From Phoronis australis (Eukaryota; Phoronida; Phoronidae): a stretch of 34,670 nt of DNA. Both the position numbers and the translations under genes were made by a program. Positions 21,340-32,406 of the stretch are shown one piece after another. Under the pieces are notes generated by a model that worked only from the letters and a program-made list of their open reading frames with translations, searched no databases and had not been told where the DNA came from. Position 1 is the first letter of the stretch. Every line of letters begins with the position of its first letter. Location: positions 1 to 34,670 of the forward strand of contig NMRA01001253.1 of assembly GCA_002633005.1 (NCBI GenBank), in the 5' to 3' direction.

Positions 21340-22607
21340 CTTCCTCAACATGTGCCACTGTTATTGATTGTTGGTCGCCGACGGTGACATGTTTTTCTGA
21401 CCACTAACAGAACTAAGCCAGACACCAGAGCGATGAAGGCAATTGAACTTACAGCGATGACTGCATCTAGTTCACCACCATCCAAATCACTAGAACTAGA
21501 CATCCCGTCGTTTGTCCTGTTTTATTTGATGCCGTTGTCCGAGCATTTTCTGAAGTCATTGCGCTTATTGATAAATTTTTTGGTTCTATTGTTGTTGATC
21601 TCATGGCAGTTGTAGATGTTGATGTTTTTGCTTTTATCGCTGTTGGTGTTTGATCTCCTGTATTTGATGTCGTTGTCGTACTAATTGATAAATCTGTTGG
21701 CGTCAATGTTGGTGATCTTGTGGCTATTGCAGATATTGCTGCTATTGCTGCTGTTGCTGTTATCGTTGCTGCTGCTGTTGTCACGTGGGCTGATGTTTGA
21801 TCTGTTGAGCTTGAAATCATTCTTGTCCCTACGCTTTGTGCAGATACTTCTGATCCTCGCGACGTGGTCTTCTGGCTTGTCAATGAATCTGCTGCAGCTG
21901 TTGACGTCAGTTGTTCTGAAGGTGCTTCGACAGTTGTTAATGACACCATCTCTTGCAAAATTGATGTTGTTGGATGTGTTGGTGTTAGCATCGTCGAGGT
22001 TGTTGGTTGTGGCAGAGGAAGTATTGTAGGCACCAGCATATTGGTGCTACGTACTTCCACGGGTGTTGGTGCGAGATGGGTTGGTGTTCGGTGTTGCACC
22101 GTTGTTTCATTCTGTTGTCCTGAAGTTGCTTCTGCTTAAAGTTGGAAAATCAAGTGTATGAGAAATTGTCACAAGCAATGTACATAGAATATGTAACTAT
22201 ATTTGTTGAATACGCTCACATTTAGTGTTCTCTTCCAGACACTCGTCGAGCATGACCCCCATATTTTACTCGGCACTTGACCCGTCTCAATTCAAATACT
22301 GACCGTAATGTTGGGCAAAGATTCTGAATTCAAGTCAAGCATGAAAAACGATTGGTCACTATTCGAGTTGAGCTTTTAATGAAGTTGAGTGATCCCGAGA
22401 CGTCATCTCCATCAACATCACACAACAACCGATGCGAATTTACACAACTGACGTAAGCATGTTATTTTCTTGATGTTTCTAATTTTGTCGTCTTTTTTCA
22501 CTCACGGTCGATTGTTATGGTGAACAAATTGCGTTTAAATGGTTGCCCACCTACGATTGCAATAAGAATCCTGATACACAAAGGATACACCTGATCGCAG
22601 ACTCCAT
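21340..22607 (-). pseudogene. A2: broken copy of mucin-like gene A
   Basis: Exon 1 (22607-22551) has lost one base relative to A1, so the signal peptide changes after CVSGF and ends at TAG after 18 codons. Its donor is GTGGGC instead of GTAAGC. Exon 2 (from 22131) keeps the same acceptor and a long Ser/Thr-rich frame. A second one-base loss just before the membrane region shifts the frame, ending at TAG (21467-21469) before the helix. A net 4-base gain then disrupts the tail. The DNA still encodes a recognisable GGEL-type membrane segment in the old frame. Compared with A1 it has about 50 extra Pro/Thr-rich codons near the N-terminus (TPTHLAPTP, TLTPTHPTT-like), and its downstream flank lacks the polyadenylation signal seen in copy 1. 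Confidence 0.82.
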
Positions 22608-23593
22608 TCTGTCCTATCTGTCTAACGCAGCGCTCAACGAGAACTATTATGATAATTAAGATATACTTTATGACAATTCACGACCTTAACAAGATGTTAC
22701 ACACAAGTGATTAAAATGTTTTATTGTTTTACAGTCCAATGTTTACTAATGTTTTAGATATCAACAATTTGTTTTGTTTCTTTATATTACATCTACATGT
22801 ATTTTGATATTCATATACACTTATAAAGTATAACCTGATACAACACATAGCTCTTAAAATTTCTATAAAAGTAATCATCCACCAACATCATAAGCAATAT
22901 TTTGTCGTTGTCATTTTCTCTTTTGAATCACCCGTTAACATACTGTCTTACGTTTATCAGTCACTCCATTACTTATCACGCTCTAAGAGGTTGATAAGTC
23001 AGTTGTTGTAGCAACAGTGTTACAATAAAGTTGGCATACAGCAGGAGATAAATTTTTAAAGGGCTCCATCATATCTGTTCGTGTCTTCTTCTTGAAAGCA
23101 TTCAACATCTTACTCCGAATTTCCTAAGGTCACAACTGTTTTACAGTAGTCACAAATTCACAACCAGCAACGGCCAACCCGAGCCCGAGGTGAGAAATAA
23201 ATTTATGTTCAACATAAGTCCTGCATGAGTCAAGCACCGCTCGAATACAACATTTCAGTAATACAATAGCGGAGTTGCAACCGAATCGATTTAACGATTG
23301 CGCATGTCCGGAAATTAGGGTGCGCAAAGGCTACTGGGATTGTTGATGGTAAACGGGATGACCGACTGGTTTGCACGACGTGTAATTTGTGTGCATTAAA
23401 CTACGCTGCTGTATGTAATTCTGCCGCTATTCGCCCTAATTGGCGCCCATGGCTCAACAAGTGCCCCAACGCGTTTTCAGACTTTGCTAAAGTAAGCGCC
23501 CAGCCCATGAACTACATGCGAAAAATGCCCTTACCTACAGTTCTAACGTCTCCAATTTATCAATTGAAAGATCCGACAGCCTGAATTTGTAAC

Positions 23594-24215
23594 NNNNNNN
23601 NNNNNNNNNNNNNNNNNNNNNNNNNNNNNNNNNNNNNNNNNNNNNNNNNNNNNNNNNNNNNNNNNNNNNNNNNNNNNNNNNNNNNNNNNNNNNNNNNNNN
23701 NNNNNNNNNNNNNNNNNNNNNNNNNNNNNNNNNNNNNNNNNNNNNNNNNNNNNNNNNNNNNNNNNNNNNNNNNNNNNNNNNNNNNNNNNNNNNNNNNNNN
23801 NNNNNNNNNNNNNNNNNNNNNNNNNNNNNNNNNNNNNNNNNNNNNNNNNNNNNNNNNNNNNNNNNNNNNNNNNNNNNNNNNNNNNNNNNNNNNNNNNNNN
23901 NNNNNNNNNNNNNNNNNNNNNNNNNNNNNNNNNNNNNNNNNNNNNNNNNNNNNNNNNNNNNNNNNNNNNNNNNNNNNNNNNNNNNNNNNNNNNNNNNNNN
24001 NNNNNNNNNNNNNNNNNNNNNNNNNNNNNNNNNNNNNNNNNNNNNNNNNNNNNNNNNNNNNNNNNNNNNNNNNNNNNNNNNNNNNNNNNNNNNNNNNNNN
24101 NNNNNNNNNNNNNNNNNNNNNNNNNNNNNNNNNNNNNNNNNNNNNNNNNNNNNNNNNNNNNNNNNNNNNNNNNNNNNNNNNNNNNNNNNNNNNNNNNNNN
24201 NNNNNNNNNNNNNNN
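23594..24215. other. Assembly gap (622 N)
   Basis: The run of N lies inside the THAP-bearing transposon. Collapse of repeat copies is a likely cause. Confidence 0.97.
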
Positions 24216-24343
24216 ACCAGCTCTACCGATGTCTCTGACCCATGTTTAACGCAGTTCTTGATCCTTGGGAAACAGGTAGTAACTAAATTTTTTATTTCGC
24301 TAACTGGTATTATAGCATGCCAGGCACACAACACGTATAACCT
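24216..24343 (-). pseudogene. Decayed THAP zinc-finger (transposase N-terminus)
   Basis: In one minus-strand frame the sequence reads C-L-A-C (Cys codons at 24326 and 24317), then RNKKFSYYLFPKDQELR, a stop, and TWVRDIGRAG. THAP domains have a C-x2-4-C pair followed by an FP...D...R...W core, and this order and spacing match. There are two in-frame stops, TAG at 24300-24302 and TAA at 24246-24248, each one base from a Lys codon. The rest of the domain would lie in the gap. THAP domains head the transposases of P-type elements, which suits its place near the end of an inverted-repeat element. Confidence 0.65.
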
Positions 24344-24637
24344 CCCTGTGGCCGGTTCGCCCCCACGCTCGCCGACGTACTTGTTTACCAGCTTAACCAC
24401 AATGCAACATTCTGACCCATTTCCAATATGGCGGCGTTGCAACTCCGCTATTACATACATAGGCCTACAGGCTGGTTTGCTCCTATGATGACAACATCTT
24501 TTGATTGGCGAGGCTCTTGTCCTTTAAACTGATAAAAAAGAAAGGAAAGGTTGTCTATGCAAATTTTGTCATCCAATACGGAGTCCAAATGTTGCAACAT
24601 CAAACTGCATTCAACTCATTTCAGTAGTTAGACACAA

Positions 24638-25645
24638 CTACACCTTTTCTTTGTCTGCTTCCGGATGACCTGTCTTTTTATTTTTTTCATGATCTTGCAA
24701 TCGAAACAAGTTTTCGTGTTCATTTCCAGATTCAGGAGACACGCCGGTCTTGCAACACGGCTTTTTGACAAAAATGACAATTACACAGGCAACAAGCGCA
24801 ATTCCCGCCAGCGCACTGCAAACACTGATGGCTGCTATCTCACCTCCGCTCAGACCTGCTGGTGGTTCGGGTGGTGGAATGGAGGCGAGTGTTGCATTTG
24901 GTGTTGCTGTTTTGGGAAGGTTTGTTGAAGTCTGTATTATGGAGTGGCTTGGTTTTGTAAAGGACCCGCTTGATGTCGCAGTTATTCTGGTATCATTGGT
25001 TGTTGAGACTGCAACACTTGATTCCGTGGGAATAACAATAGTAGCTGTATTGGCAGCACTGGTTGTTAAATTTAGTTCACTCTTCATCGTGGATGTAGGA
25101 AAATCAACGGCACTGTTCACACTGGGTGTTGTCAGTGGTTCAGTTGTTACTGTGGTTGTAAAAGGGAGAACGCCACTGTCCACGGTCGTTGTTGACAATG
25201 GTCCAATTCTCGCTGTGGACGTAGAAGGGAGAATGCTAATGTCCATAATGGTTGTTGACACTGGTTCAGTTGTCACTATGGATGTAGAAGGAAGAACGCT
25301 AGCGTCCACATTGGTTGTTGGCAGTGGTTCAGTTGCCACTATGAACGTAGTAAGGAGTTCGGTACTGCCCATAGTGGATGTTGACATTGGTTCAGTTGCC
25401 ACTATGGATGTAGAAGGAAGACTGCTAGTGTTCACACTGGTTGTTGATATTTGTTCAATTGTTAATGTGACTGTAGAAGGGAGAACGCCACTGTCCACCG
25501 TGGTTATTGACAGTGGTTCGGTTGGCACGCTTGATAGTACAATCAACAGCAACCCCACTGGCCTTGCAACTGCTACTCTATGGGCTGATGACGAAAAAAC
25601 TACAAATAAGAAGGTAATAATGTATGGAAATTCAAGAAATAGCAT
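24638..25645 (-). CDS. B2: mucin-like single-pass membrane protein with 21-residue repeats
   Basis: The frame gives 335 residues from ATG to TAG. The N-terminus MLFLEFPYIITFLFVVFSSS is a signal peptide candidate; a second hydrophobic stretch (VGLLLIVLSS) follows. Residues 43-168 are six 21-residue repeats with the pattern EPLSTTTVDSGVLPSTSIVAT and a partial seventh, so the stalk is modular. I count four N-x-S/T sequons, against about 12 in B1. After PPAGLSGGEIAAISVC one membrane helix ends FVKKPCCK, with two adjacent Cys as possible palmitoylation sites. The roughly 40-residue tail (NLFRLQDHEK ... KEKV) is nearly that of B1 and has no Tyr. The role is unknown; a cell-surface mucin-like molecule is inferred from composition and topology. 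Confidence 0.88.
   Translation of the reverse strand: MLFLEFPYIITFLFVVFSSSAHRVAVARPVGLLLIVLSSVPTEPLSITTVDSGVLPSTVTLTIEQISTTSVNTSSLPSTSIVATEPMSTSTMGSTELLTTFIVATEPLPTTNVDASVLPSTSIVTTEPVSTTIMDISILPSTSTARIGPLSTTTVDSGVLPFTTTVTTEPLTTPSVNSAVDFPTSTMKSELNLTTSAANTATIVIPTESSVAVSTTNDTRITATSSGSFTKPSHSIIQTSTNLPKTATPNATLASIPPPEPPAGLSGGEIAAISVCSALAGIALVACVIVIFVKKPCCKTGVSPESGNEHENLFRLQDHEKNKKTGHPEADKEKV
25142..25519 (-). repeat. Coding minisatellite, 6 x 63 bp, in B2
   Basis: Six in-frame 63-base units encode 21-residue repeats, with a partial seventh to about 25085. Units have diverged from one another, so the array is not very recent. B1 keeps only scattered traces such as STTTVYSSVL and TTTGYSSVLPS. Confidence 0.85.
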
Positions 25646-25699
25646 CAGCTAGTTGAGATAAACCTCGTTCGCTAAATGGTAGACTATTTAAATAAGACA

Positions 25700-28600
25700 A
25701 TTTCAAGAATGCATTAGCTTTTTTGTAATATAATCTCAGTAACATCACGGGTTATGTCAATCTAAGAACTTTGCCATCCAACTTTAGCTTCAAAGTGCAT
25801 TTTCGGTAAGAAATTAGTCACGCCTCTTTAATTCCTCTTGGCATACCGGCATTGCCTAACTAATACTTTTGAAATCATACATATATCAGTACTACAAAGT
25901 TATTACCCATAATATATCATAAGGTTTCTAACGCTCCAACTATAGTTTCCCACCAAGAGCTTTCACGTTAATTTAAATTGCGAGATATGTTAATCCGTCC
26001 TGATTCAATTTGAATTAACCTAGTGAACCATTTTAAAATTATTCACGGCAACCACCACATGTTTGAGATGCTATTCCATAGACTGCACTTGATTCACCCG
26101 GCAGGTTCCACCGGGTCAAAGCCGCAGGTTTCCGAGCTTTGTATGCAATGCATGGCCAGATCTCCAGAAGAATTTTGTGATATTGCATGTTCGCGAGTGT
26201 ACTGTCTCTACAAAAAAGGCACCTGGAAAGCGTTCCATAAACAAGGATCAGGAATCAAAAATTGGTCGGAATTCAAACCCAGTCGGCTGGCCTGCAAAAC
26301 CAAATGGCCAGTGATCAAACGTGTTGTGCGAAATTCATGACGCTGATGGCCTCACAAAAAACAGATTTCGTTTTAACGACTTTTTGAAAAACAGTAATTT
26401 GTAATTTTCATTCATAAACATGTAGAATATGACACCAGGTTGTAATGGTCACCAAATATTGGGTTTGTGTTCCAGTGATGAGCCACATTGCTACGAAAGT
26501 GAAACATCGTGTAAGAGGGATTTGTACATATTAAAGAATAAATTGCCAATGGAAATCAACAATAACACAACTTCAGGTAAGATACGGTGTCATTATGAAG
26601 GAAACTAAGTTGCCCTGGTGCAATTTTTCAAAGAGGGGTCCCTTTTTACTCTCTTCCTAATGTCTCAAACTGTTTAAAGCGGGATCGAAATTATCCACTT
26701 CAGAACAAGTTGTGCAAGATATTTGTCAGGAAACAAAGCCTTCAAAAGCCTACCATCCTGAGCGCCTCCAAACTATACTCCTTCCTGTCACATTTATTTT
26801 AAAGTTCGAAATCCATTTGAAGTTTTTAGATCAGACTGTTACTGCTGATATGCCTATTAGTCATTTTGATTGCTACAAATAAGACGAGCATATCGTTTTT
26901 AAACTATGACTCTATCAGAAAATAACTAATACTATTCACGAGTTCACCTAATATTTGTAAACTCATTGGCTTTGAATTTAATAAACAGTATGAAAGTAGA
27001 TATTTACTTTACCTGCTTTAAGAAGAAATAAAAGAAGAAAAATCCTCATTTTTCTGTTAGTTGTAAACGGTTGGTGACTTGTCAACAGAGCACCTTCGTT
27101 TTAAATTATTAGACTGTTCTTCACTTATTCTGTACTTGTAGGTGCGGCACCTTTTAACCTGGTTACCGCGTCATTGATGTCGTTTCCATGTAGACTAACG
27201 TGATAACTTGCTTCCGATTATTTTATTGTCATTTGAGATTTTATCAAAAAATATCCCGGGGGTATTCGACTATGCTTTTAGACGTGCGGCTGGAAAACTA
27301 AGATACCCATCCATTTGGAGGGTGGACTACATAAAAAGTAATTCCAAAATCCTAATCCTTTTGTAGGGATTATTGGCCATCTTCAAACAATACAGAATAC
27401 ATAATAGAAAAAATTACAATCAAAGTTTATGAATATAGATTTTGTAAAATCTTGCTATAGGTTTTCTAAGTGGAAGAGAAACCTTTTCTTAGAGTTCTAT
27501 TGGCACACTTGTATAGGGAATCTCGACAGCAAAAGGCACGGTCTAGTTGGGTAAGTAGTGAAAGGCACCCATCGGAGCGGCATGTCCGGTATGCTTCTTC
27601 TATGACAGTACCCCCGGGAGAGTATCTGTCTTGTTTTTTTTTGTAATTGGGGGCTCTATCTAAAAGTGTCCAATCCGAGAGTTCTGATTGGGCCAAGTTA
27701 CCATTCGACGTAATGGTTATCGGACGACAAACATGTGATTAAACTTGTCAGTGGCGGATTTCGACTGAGATTAAAACTGCCTGTCAAGCCGATTTAAATA
27801 CATGATTGTTTTTATCAACGTCGAAATGAGGAGAAAATGAAAAACAATGCAAGGCACGCCTTATCTATAAATTAACAAAGGATTTAAAATTGAAATGTAG
27901 TAGGCACGTTGCAAAAAGAAAGTTAGATTTGATACCGTGCCTGATCAGGCTTTTAGAAAAACATCAACATCTGAATATGTCATATTTCACTTCTCGTTTC
28001 TTCAAATGCACTTATTATTGAGAATCTCTGCAAAAGGTATATAGATGAAGTTAAAAGCAGTATAAGGTTACGATAACGTCACACGGAAATGAACAACCTT
28101 GTGTGGTGCGTGGAACGCAATGATTTTATTGCGCAGTAGATTTGTTAATAATTTATGATCAGTTTTATCAGTGAACCGTTTACTTATTTAACCTAAGAGA
28201 AGACGAATCACAATAGGTGTTGCAACATCTTGACTCTAAGGTTGATGAAATCCAGAATTATATACGTTTCAGTTTTTCGGGAGCTCTATGTGTTGCTTCT
28301 GAAAAAATTCCCTTCAAATCATAGACTGAAATCTCAACTCTATACTATCTATGATAAAGGTCTGATAGAGGGAGCTCAAGGGGATTCCAATGGGTTAATT
28401 GGGAGTGCTGTAACCAAGACGCGGTTTGTCATTTCAGTAGCCTTACATTAAATGTGTTTTGCAATTTTAAGACAATGAAAAATCAACAATTTTCTTTGAG
28501 TGGACAATGACTTTTTTCGCAATTCTTTTTTGAACTTTCTTTCAAAATACAATATCTCCAAAATATACTAATTTTATAGTTTTTCTGAAGTTTCCGTCTT

Positions 28601-28946
28601 AACGGTATGCGCACGTTTCTAGGTGCATGCAATTTAACCGAAATGACGCAGTTTTTAAAAAAGAAACGTTTTTCAAGTGTCTCTTGTAGCCACCCAAGTT
28701 CCGTTTATAGGTGCGAAAGCTATCCTTTGTATGAGCACAAGTCTTAAAGTGACATTTTCTTGCATTTTCTTCTATTATTGGTACTCTCTCATTCAATAAT
28801 TAGGGTTAAATTTATGAATCCAGATCTATTTTGTAACGAATAAGTCCACATTGACTCACATGATATTCTAAAAGGGCGCAGATTCACCATTTAAAATTTT
28901 TATTATGAAAAGTATAACATACAAGAATTAGAGTAGAGACCAGGAA
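25700..28946. other. Upstream flank of B2 and non-coding part of copy 2
   Basis: From about 26365 this aligns with 6020-8450 of copy 1. A 105-codon plus frame at 26023-26340 lies in the part that does not align, and short pieces of it resemble 5500-5700 inverted, so it is more likely repeat than gene. No gene is supported. Confidence 0.5.
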
Positions 28947-31556
28947 GGCTAGTAAACATTATTTCTAGGCCTTCAGTTTTACATTCGGCAGGCGTTTGAG
29001 ATTAGATACCTGACATGCTTGGATTTTGAAGGAAATAAGGAATTAAAGAAGTTCAATGTAATTAATAGACCACCGGGCCTTTTTACAGATGTATAAACAA
29101 ACAACCAAAATGGAGAGCATGAATCTACCCGTAAGAACGAGATCAGTTCCCGATGAAAGAAATTTACCCTCGCAGAATAAGCAAGAACAAACACGTAATT
29201 GGGCGAATACCGCAAGCGGAAACATTTTGCCAAATAAGAGAGCATAAAGAAGTATTATGGTGTCTGATCTTCTGAATGAGTTTTTCGGATCCGAACAAAA
29301 TCTGAAATATGTGAAATTCGACATACTTTCCTAGTGCACTTATAATCCTGCCCTGTCAAACAATAAGTCTGGAAATGCGTTTTAGTCATTATGCTGTTTG
29401 ACTATAATGTTATTTCATCAAAATGGGCTCTGTGTTCATAATGAATTAACATTCAGTTTCTGACCTCCTCTTTGTACCATTGTAAAATACCACGGGTCAC
29501 TTGACATAGACATTAATCGGCTCAGTTTTTGACGGGTTGACCAATCCTGATAAAACTGGTGGCTTCTTGACGCCCCCTTTACTTGCCGACGATTGGTGAT
29601 GTATTTGAGGTGTCAATCATTTTACAATAATGCGAATAGGTAACGTAATCGTCCTTGGCTTTGAATGGCCAGATTGAGTAAAAACGAAATGCCCCTTTAA
29701 CGGGCCATGGCCTTTGGATCAAACAGATACAGAATTTTATGCTCATATTCAAGCAATCTTCGTTTTTTACTAGTGTTCTCTCACAGTAGGAAATAATAAC
29801 TAAAATTCACATCGAATTGCCTTTGATTCTGCTGAAAACAAACATGAATGAATTATCTTCATTTTCTGCATTTCTTGGAAATTGTGAACACAAAAAATGC
29901 GGTACACTTACTTTTGTCCCATTTTGGGTGCATTCGTTTCGGTCTGTATTTGGTAAGAATTATATTACGTACAATTTCTACACCTTCGGAACCTTAACAT
30001 TTTACTGTTAATTAAAAGTAACTACCACAATTTCCAATTCCTAATTTTAAACTTTACTGTGACTTAGTAAAGTGGCGTAAAACGTGAAACACAAAGTAAA
30101 TTTGCATTATGCAAAGTGGTTCTTTGTCACTGAAACAGAAGTCAAAATGAGTCACAGACATTTTTACGGTTTGCTCGTGAAGAATTTACCTTGGGGTCTG
30201 TCAACTGCTCTTCACTTTTTTCATTTGCACGGCAAAGCAACGTTCCTTATTTGGTATGGCGACATAGACGTAGCATCTTGTCGATATATGAAAATGTGAC
30301 ATTCAACCTTTGATTTAAACAAAACAATGGTGATTTCGAACAGCAACTAGCCTGACTTATTTGAGCACATGCGCACATATATATCGGGATGAAAGAGTTT
30401 ACATTTCGTCTGTATTTGACGATTTTTAGGTATTCTTGTAAAGTTAATAACTCTCCCGTTAGCATCCCCCTAGAAGTAGATTCTCCACAATGTTTAAAAA
30501 GTACTTTTAAGACTTTTTGCATTCCATGCCTCTTACACAAGTCTTCCACTTTGCATCCTCCAGCGCTACTTAGTTTACGGTTATCGTTGTGCCCAGAGGA
30601 AACTACTCCGTTTCATCTGTGTACCGGAACACTTAAATGTCCAAATTACCCGATATTTTTGTATCAAATGTCTGAAAACTTGACACTTGAGATGAACTAA
30701 GTATTTACAATACCTGTATCAAAGATAAGAGTAAGAAGTATCATGGCTCTCATTTTGTCTTTGTCCATGGGTCGTTGGCAAACTGTCAGTAACGTGCCTT
30801 CTTTTTAATTCATCTGTCAAATCTAAATTCTTCTATTTTTTCTCAACGTCTCACTTGGATACGACAACTAGGTTGTTGTTTCAATCATCTCATATCTTTC
30901 TAATATACTAGGGCTATCAATTTTTTGCTGTTTTATATTGGCAGATACCTTTATCTAATTAGGGATGGCGAGTACTGCGCTGACTAGGATATAAGTAAAT
31001 TACCGGAAATCTACTTATGCCTCTCTTAAAATAAACTCCTCACGCAGGTAAGTTGACAGTCTGCTTTTTACGTTAACTTCAACCAAAGCGAGAAAACAAG
31101 AACAAAATTCACACCTGTCTGCGTTCAGTAGGACAAATCTAAAAATTTAATGTTCGGAAGGCATGGTTTCCTGGTGTTAAGGATTTTTGTTGTAGGGTAT
31201 GCTTTGATTCACTATGGTTCAAGGTTTCAGAGAGTTGGCTTTATTCCCCTTGTCGACCAAAACACTGAAATCACGAAAAAACTAATAGCCCTCCTTGTTT
31301 CCTTTTCCAGGATAGCAATCGATTTCAGAATCTACATTTTTTGCCTTTTCACTTGCTGGCTTCATGAATGATATGTTTGAGGATGTAAATCAATTTTATT
31401 ATGGTGTGGAAATGTTTCGTTTACGTGTCTTTGAAGAGCCCGTTTCATTGTTTGCGTTATCGTGAGCAAAAATATAATGCCCCTTTCCTGTGTATTATAT
31501 TCATGCATGTGTGTATGTATGTATGATGCGCGTATGTATGTATGTAATTATGTATG

Positions 31557-31587
<31 letters not shown>

Positions 31588-32406
31588 TTTTGTATTTATG
31601 TATGTATGAAGGTAGTTATATGGGTATGTATGTATGCATGCAAGCATACATGTACATGTACATACCTGGGCCGGTGTTCCTTTTGAGGCGTTGGTTTTTC
31701 ACTTTTCTGAGAACATTTTAATATTGTGGCAGAGAACCCTAAGGGTGTCGCCATTCCGTTCCTGTCATCATGTCATCATGGGCAAGCATTTTTCATTCAT
31801 TGCCTTTTCGAGGAATGCTTCGCCAGGAGCTCGATTTAGGAGACGTACATAAGCGTTTCGGCTCTACTCTCCACTATTGTTTTCATCTCGACTTCCGTGA
31901 AAAATACTGGATAGTGCCATGTCACGATGTTTGGTAGGCCCACGTTTAGTTGTTTGTACTGTTTTGCAGACTATAAAATGTAAGGCTTATGGATTTCTAC
32001 TTTGCAACTACTTTGTGATTCCCCCCTGAAGTATAAACAAATAAGTACTCGGTGTTATTAACCAGTGGTGTTGTAACACATTACAGGTCATGTGACAACA
32101 TATTCTTACCAGTGAGATACAACTACATGGAATAAAAAGGAATTTGCTTTAAACTGCATTAGAAACTTTTTGACAGTGTTTCCAAAAATAAGCCCCCCCC
32201 CTTTTCAAAGTTACGACTGGGCGTTTTTCGCTTTCATTTGACGTTTTTGAAAGGTCGTTTTCCACGAATATGTGCATATGGGCTTGCTTTTGGAGAATCC
32301 CAGTTTTATCTTTCGATTGACGAAACTCATTCTATTTTCTGCAGTGATAGAAACAAACGAATAGGTAGACGCTAACTACAAATTGTTTTTACTGTATATC
32401 CTGGTA
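28947..32406. other. 3.46-kb segment present only in copy 2
   Basis: Copy 1 reads continuously across ...GTAGAGACCAGGA/ATTCATGTGTG (8438-8460), while copy 2 is split at that point. I found no transposase, reverse transcriptase or clear terminal repeats in it. Open frames are short and featureless. It contains a TATG microsatellite. It is either an insertion in copy 2 or a deletion in copy 1. Confidence 0.7.
31505..31640. repeat. TATG microsatellite
   Basis: This is a run of TATG repeats with a few interruptions, lying in the segment unique to copy 2. Confidence 0.95.

Larger units (their letters stand above)
23265..24452 (-). mobile_element. DNA transposon with 17-bp terminal inverted repeats and THAP remnant
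   Basis: Both ends are AATAGCGGAGTTGCAAC (23265-23281, and inverted at 24436-24452), a perfect 17-bp match. The homologous place in copy 1 (near 3655-3665) has no such sequence. The element spans 1188 bases, 622 of them N. A clear target duplication is not seen. The right half carries a decayed THAP frame reading into the gap. Confidence 0.75.

Noticed and set aside
23543-24460. Minus-strand frame of 305 codons across the second gap
   Set aside because: It runs through 622 N bases and is in a different frame from the THAP remnant.
24750-25652. Plus-strand frame of 300 codons rich in Val and Gly
   Set aside because: It is the antisense of the Ser/Thr-rich B2 gene. The B2 frame has the signal peptide, membrane helix and homologue in copy 1.
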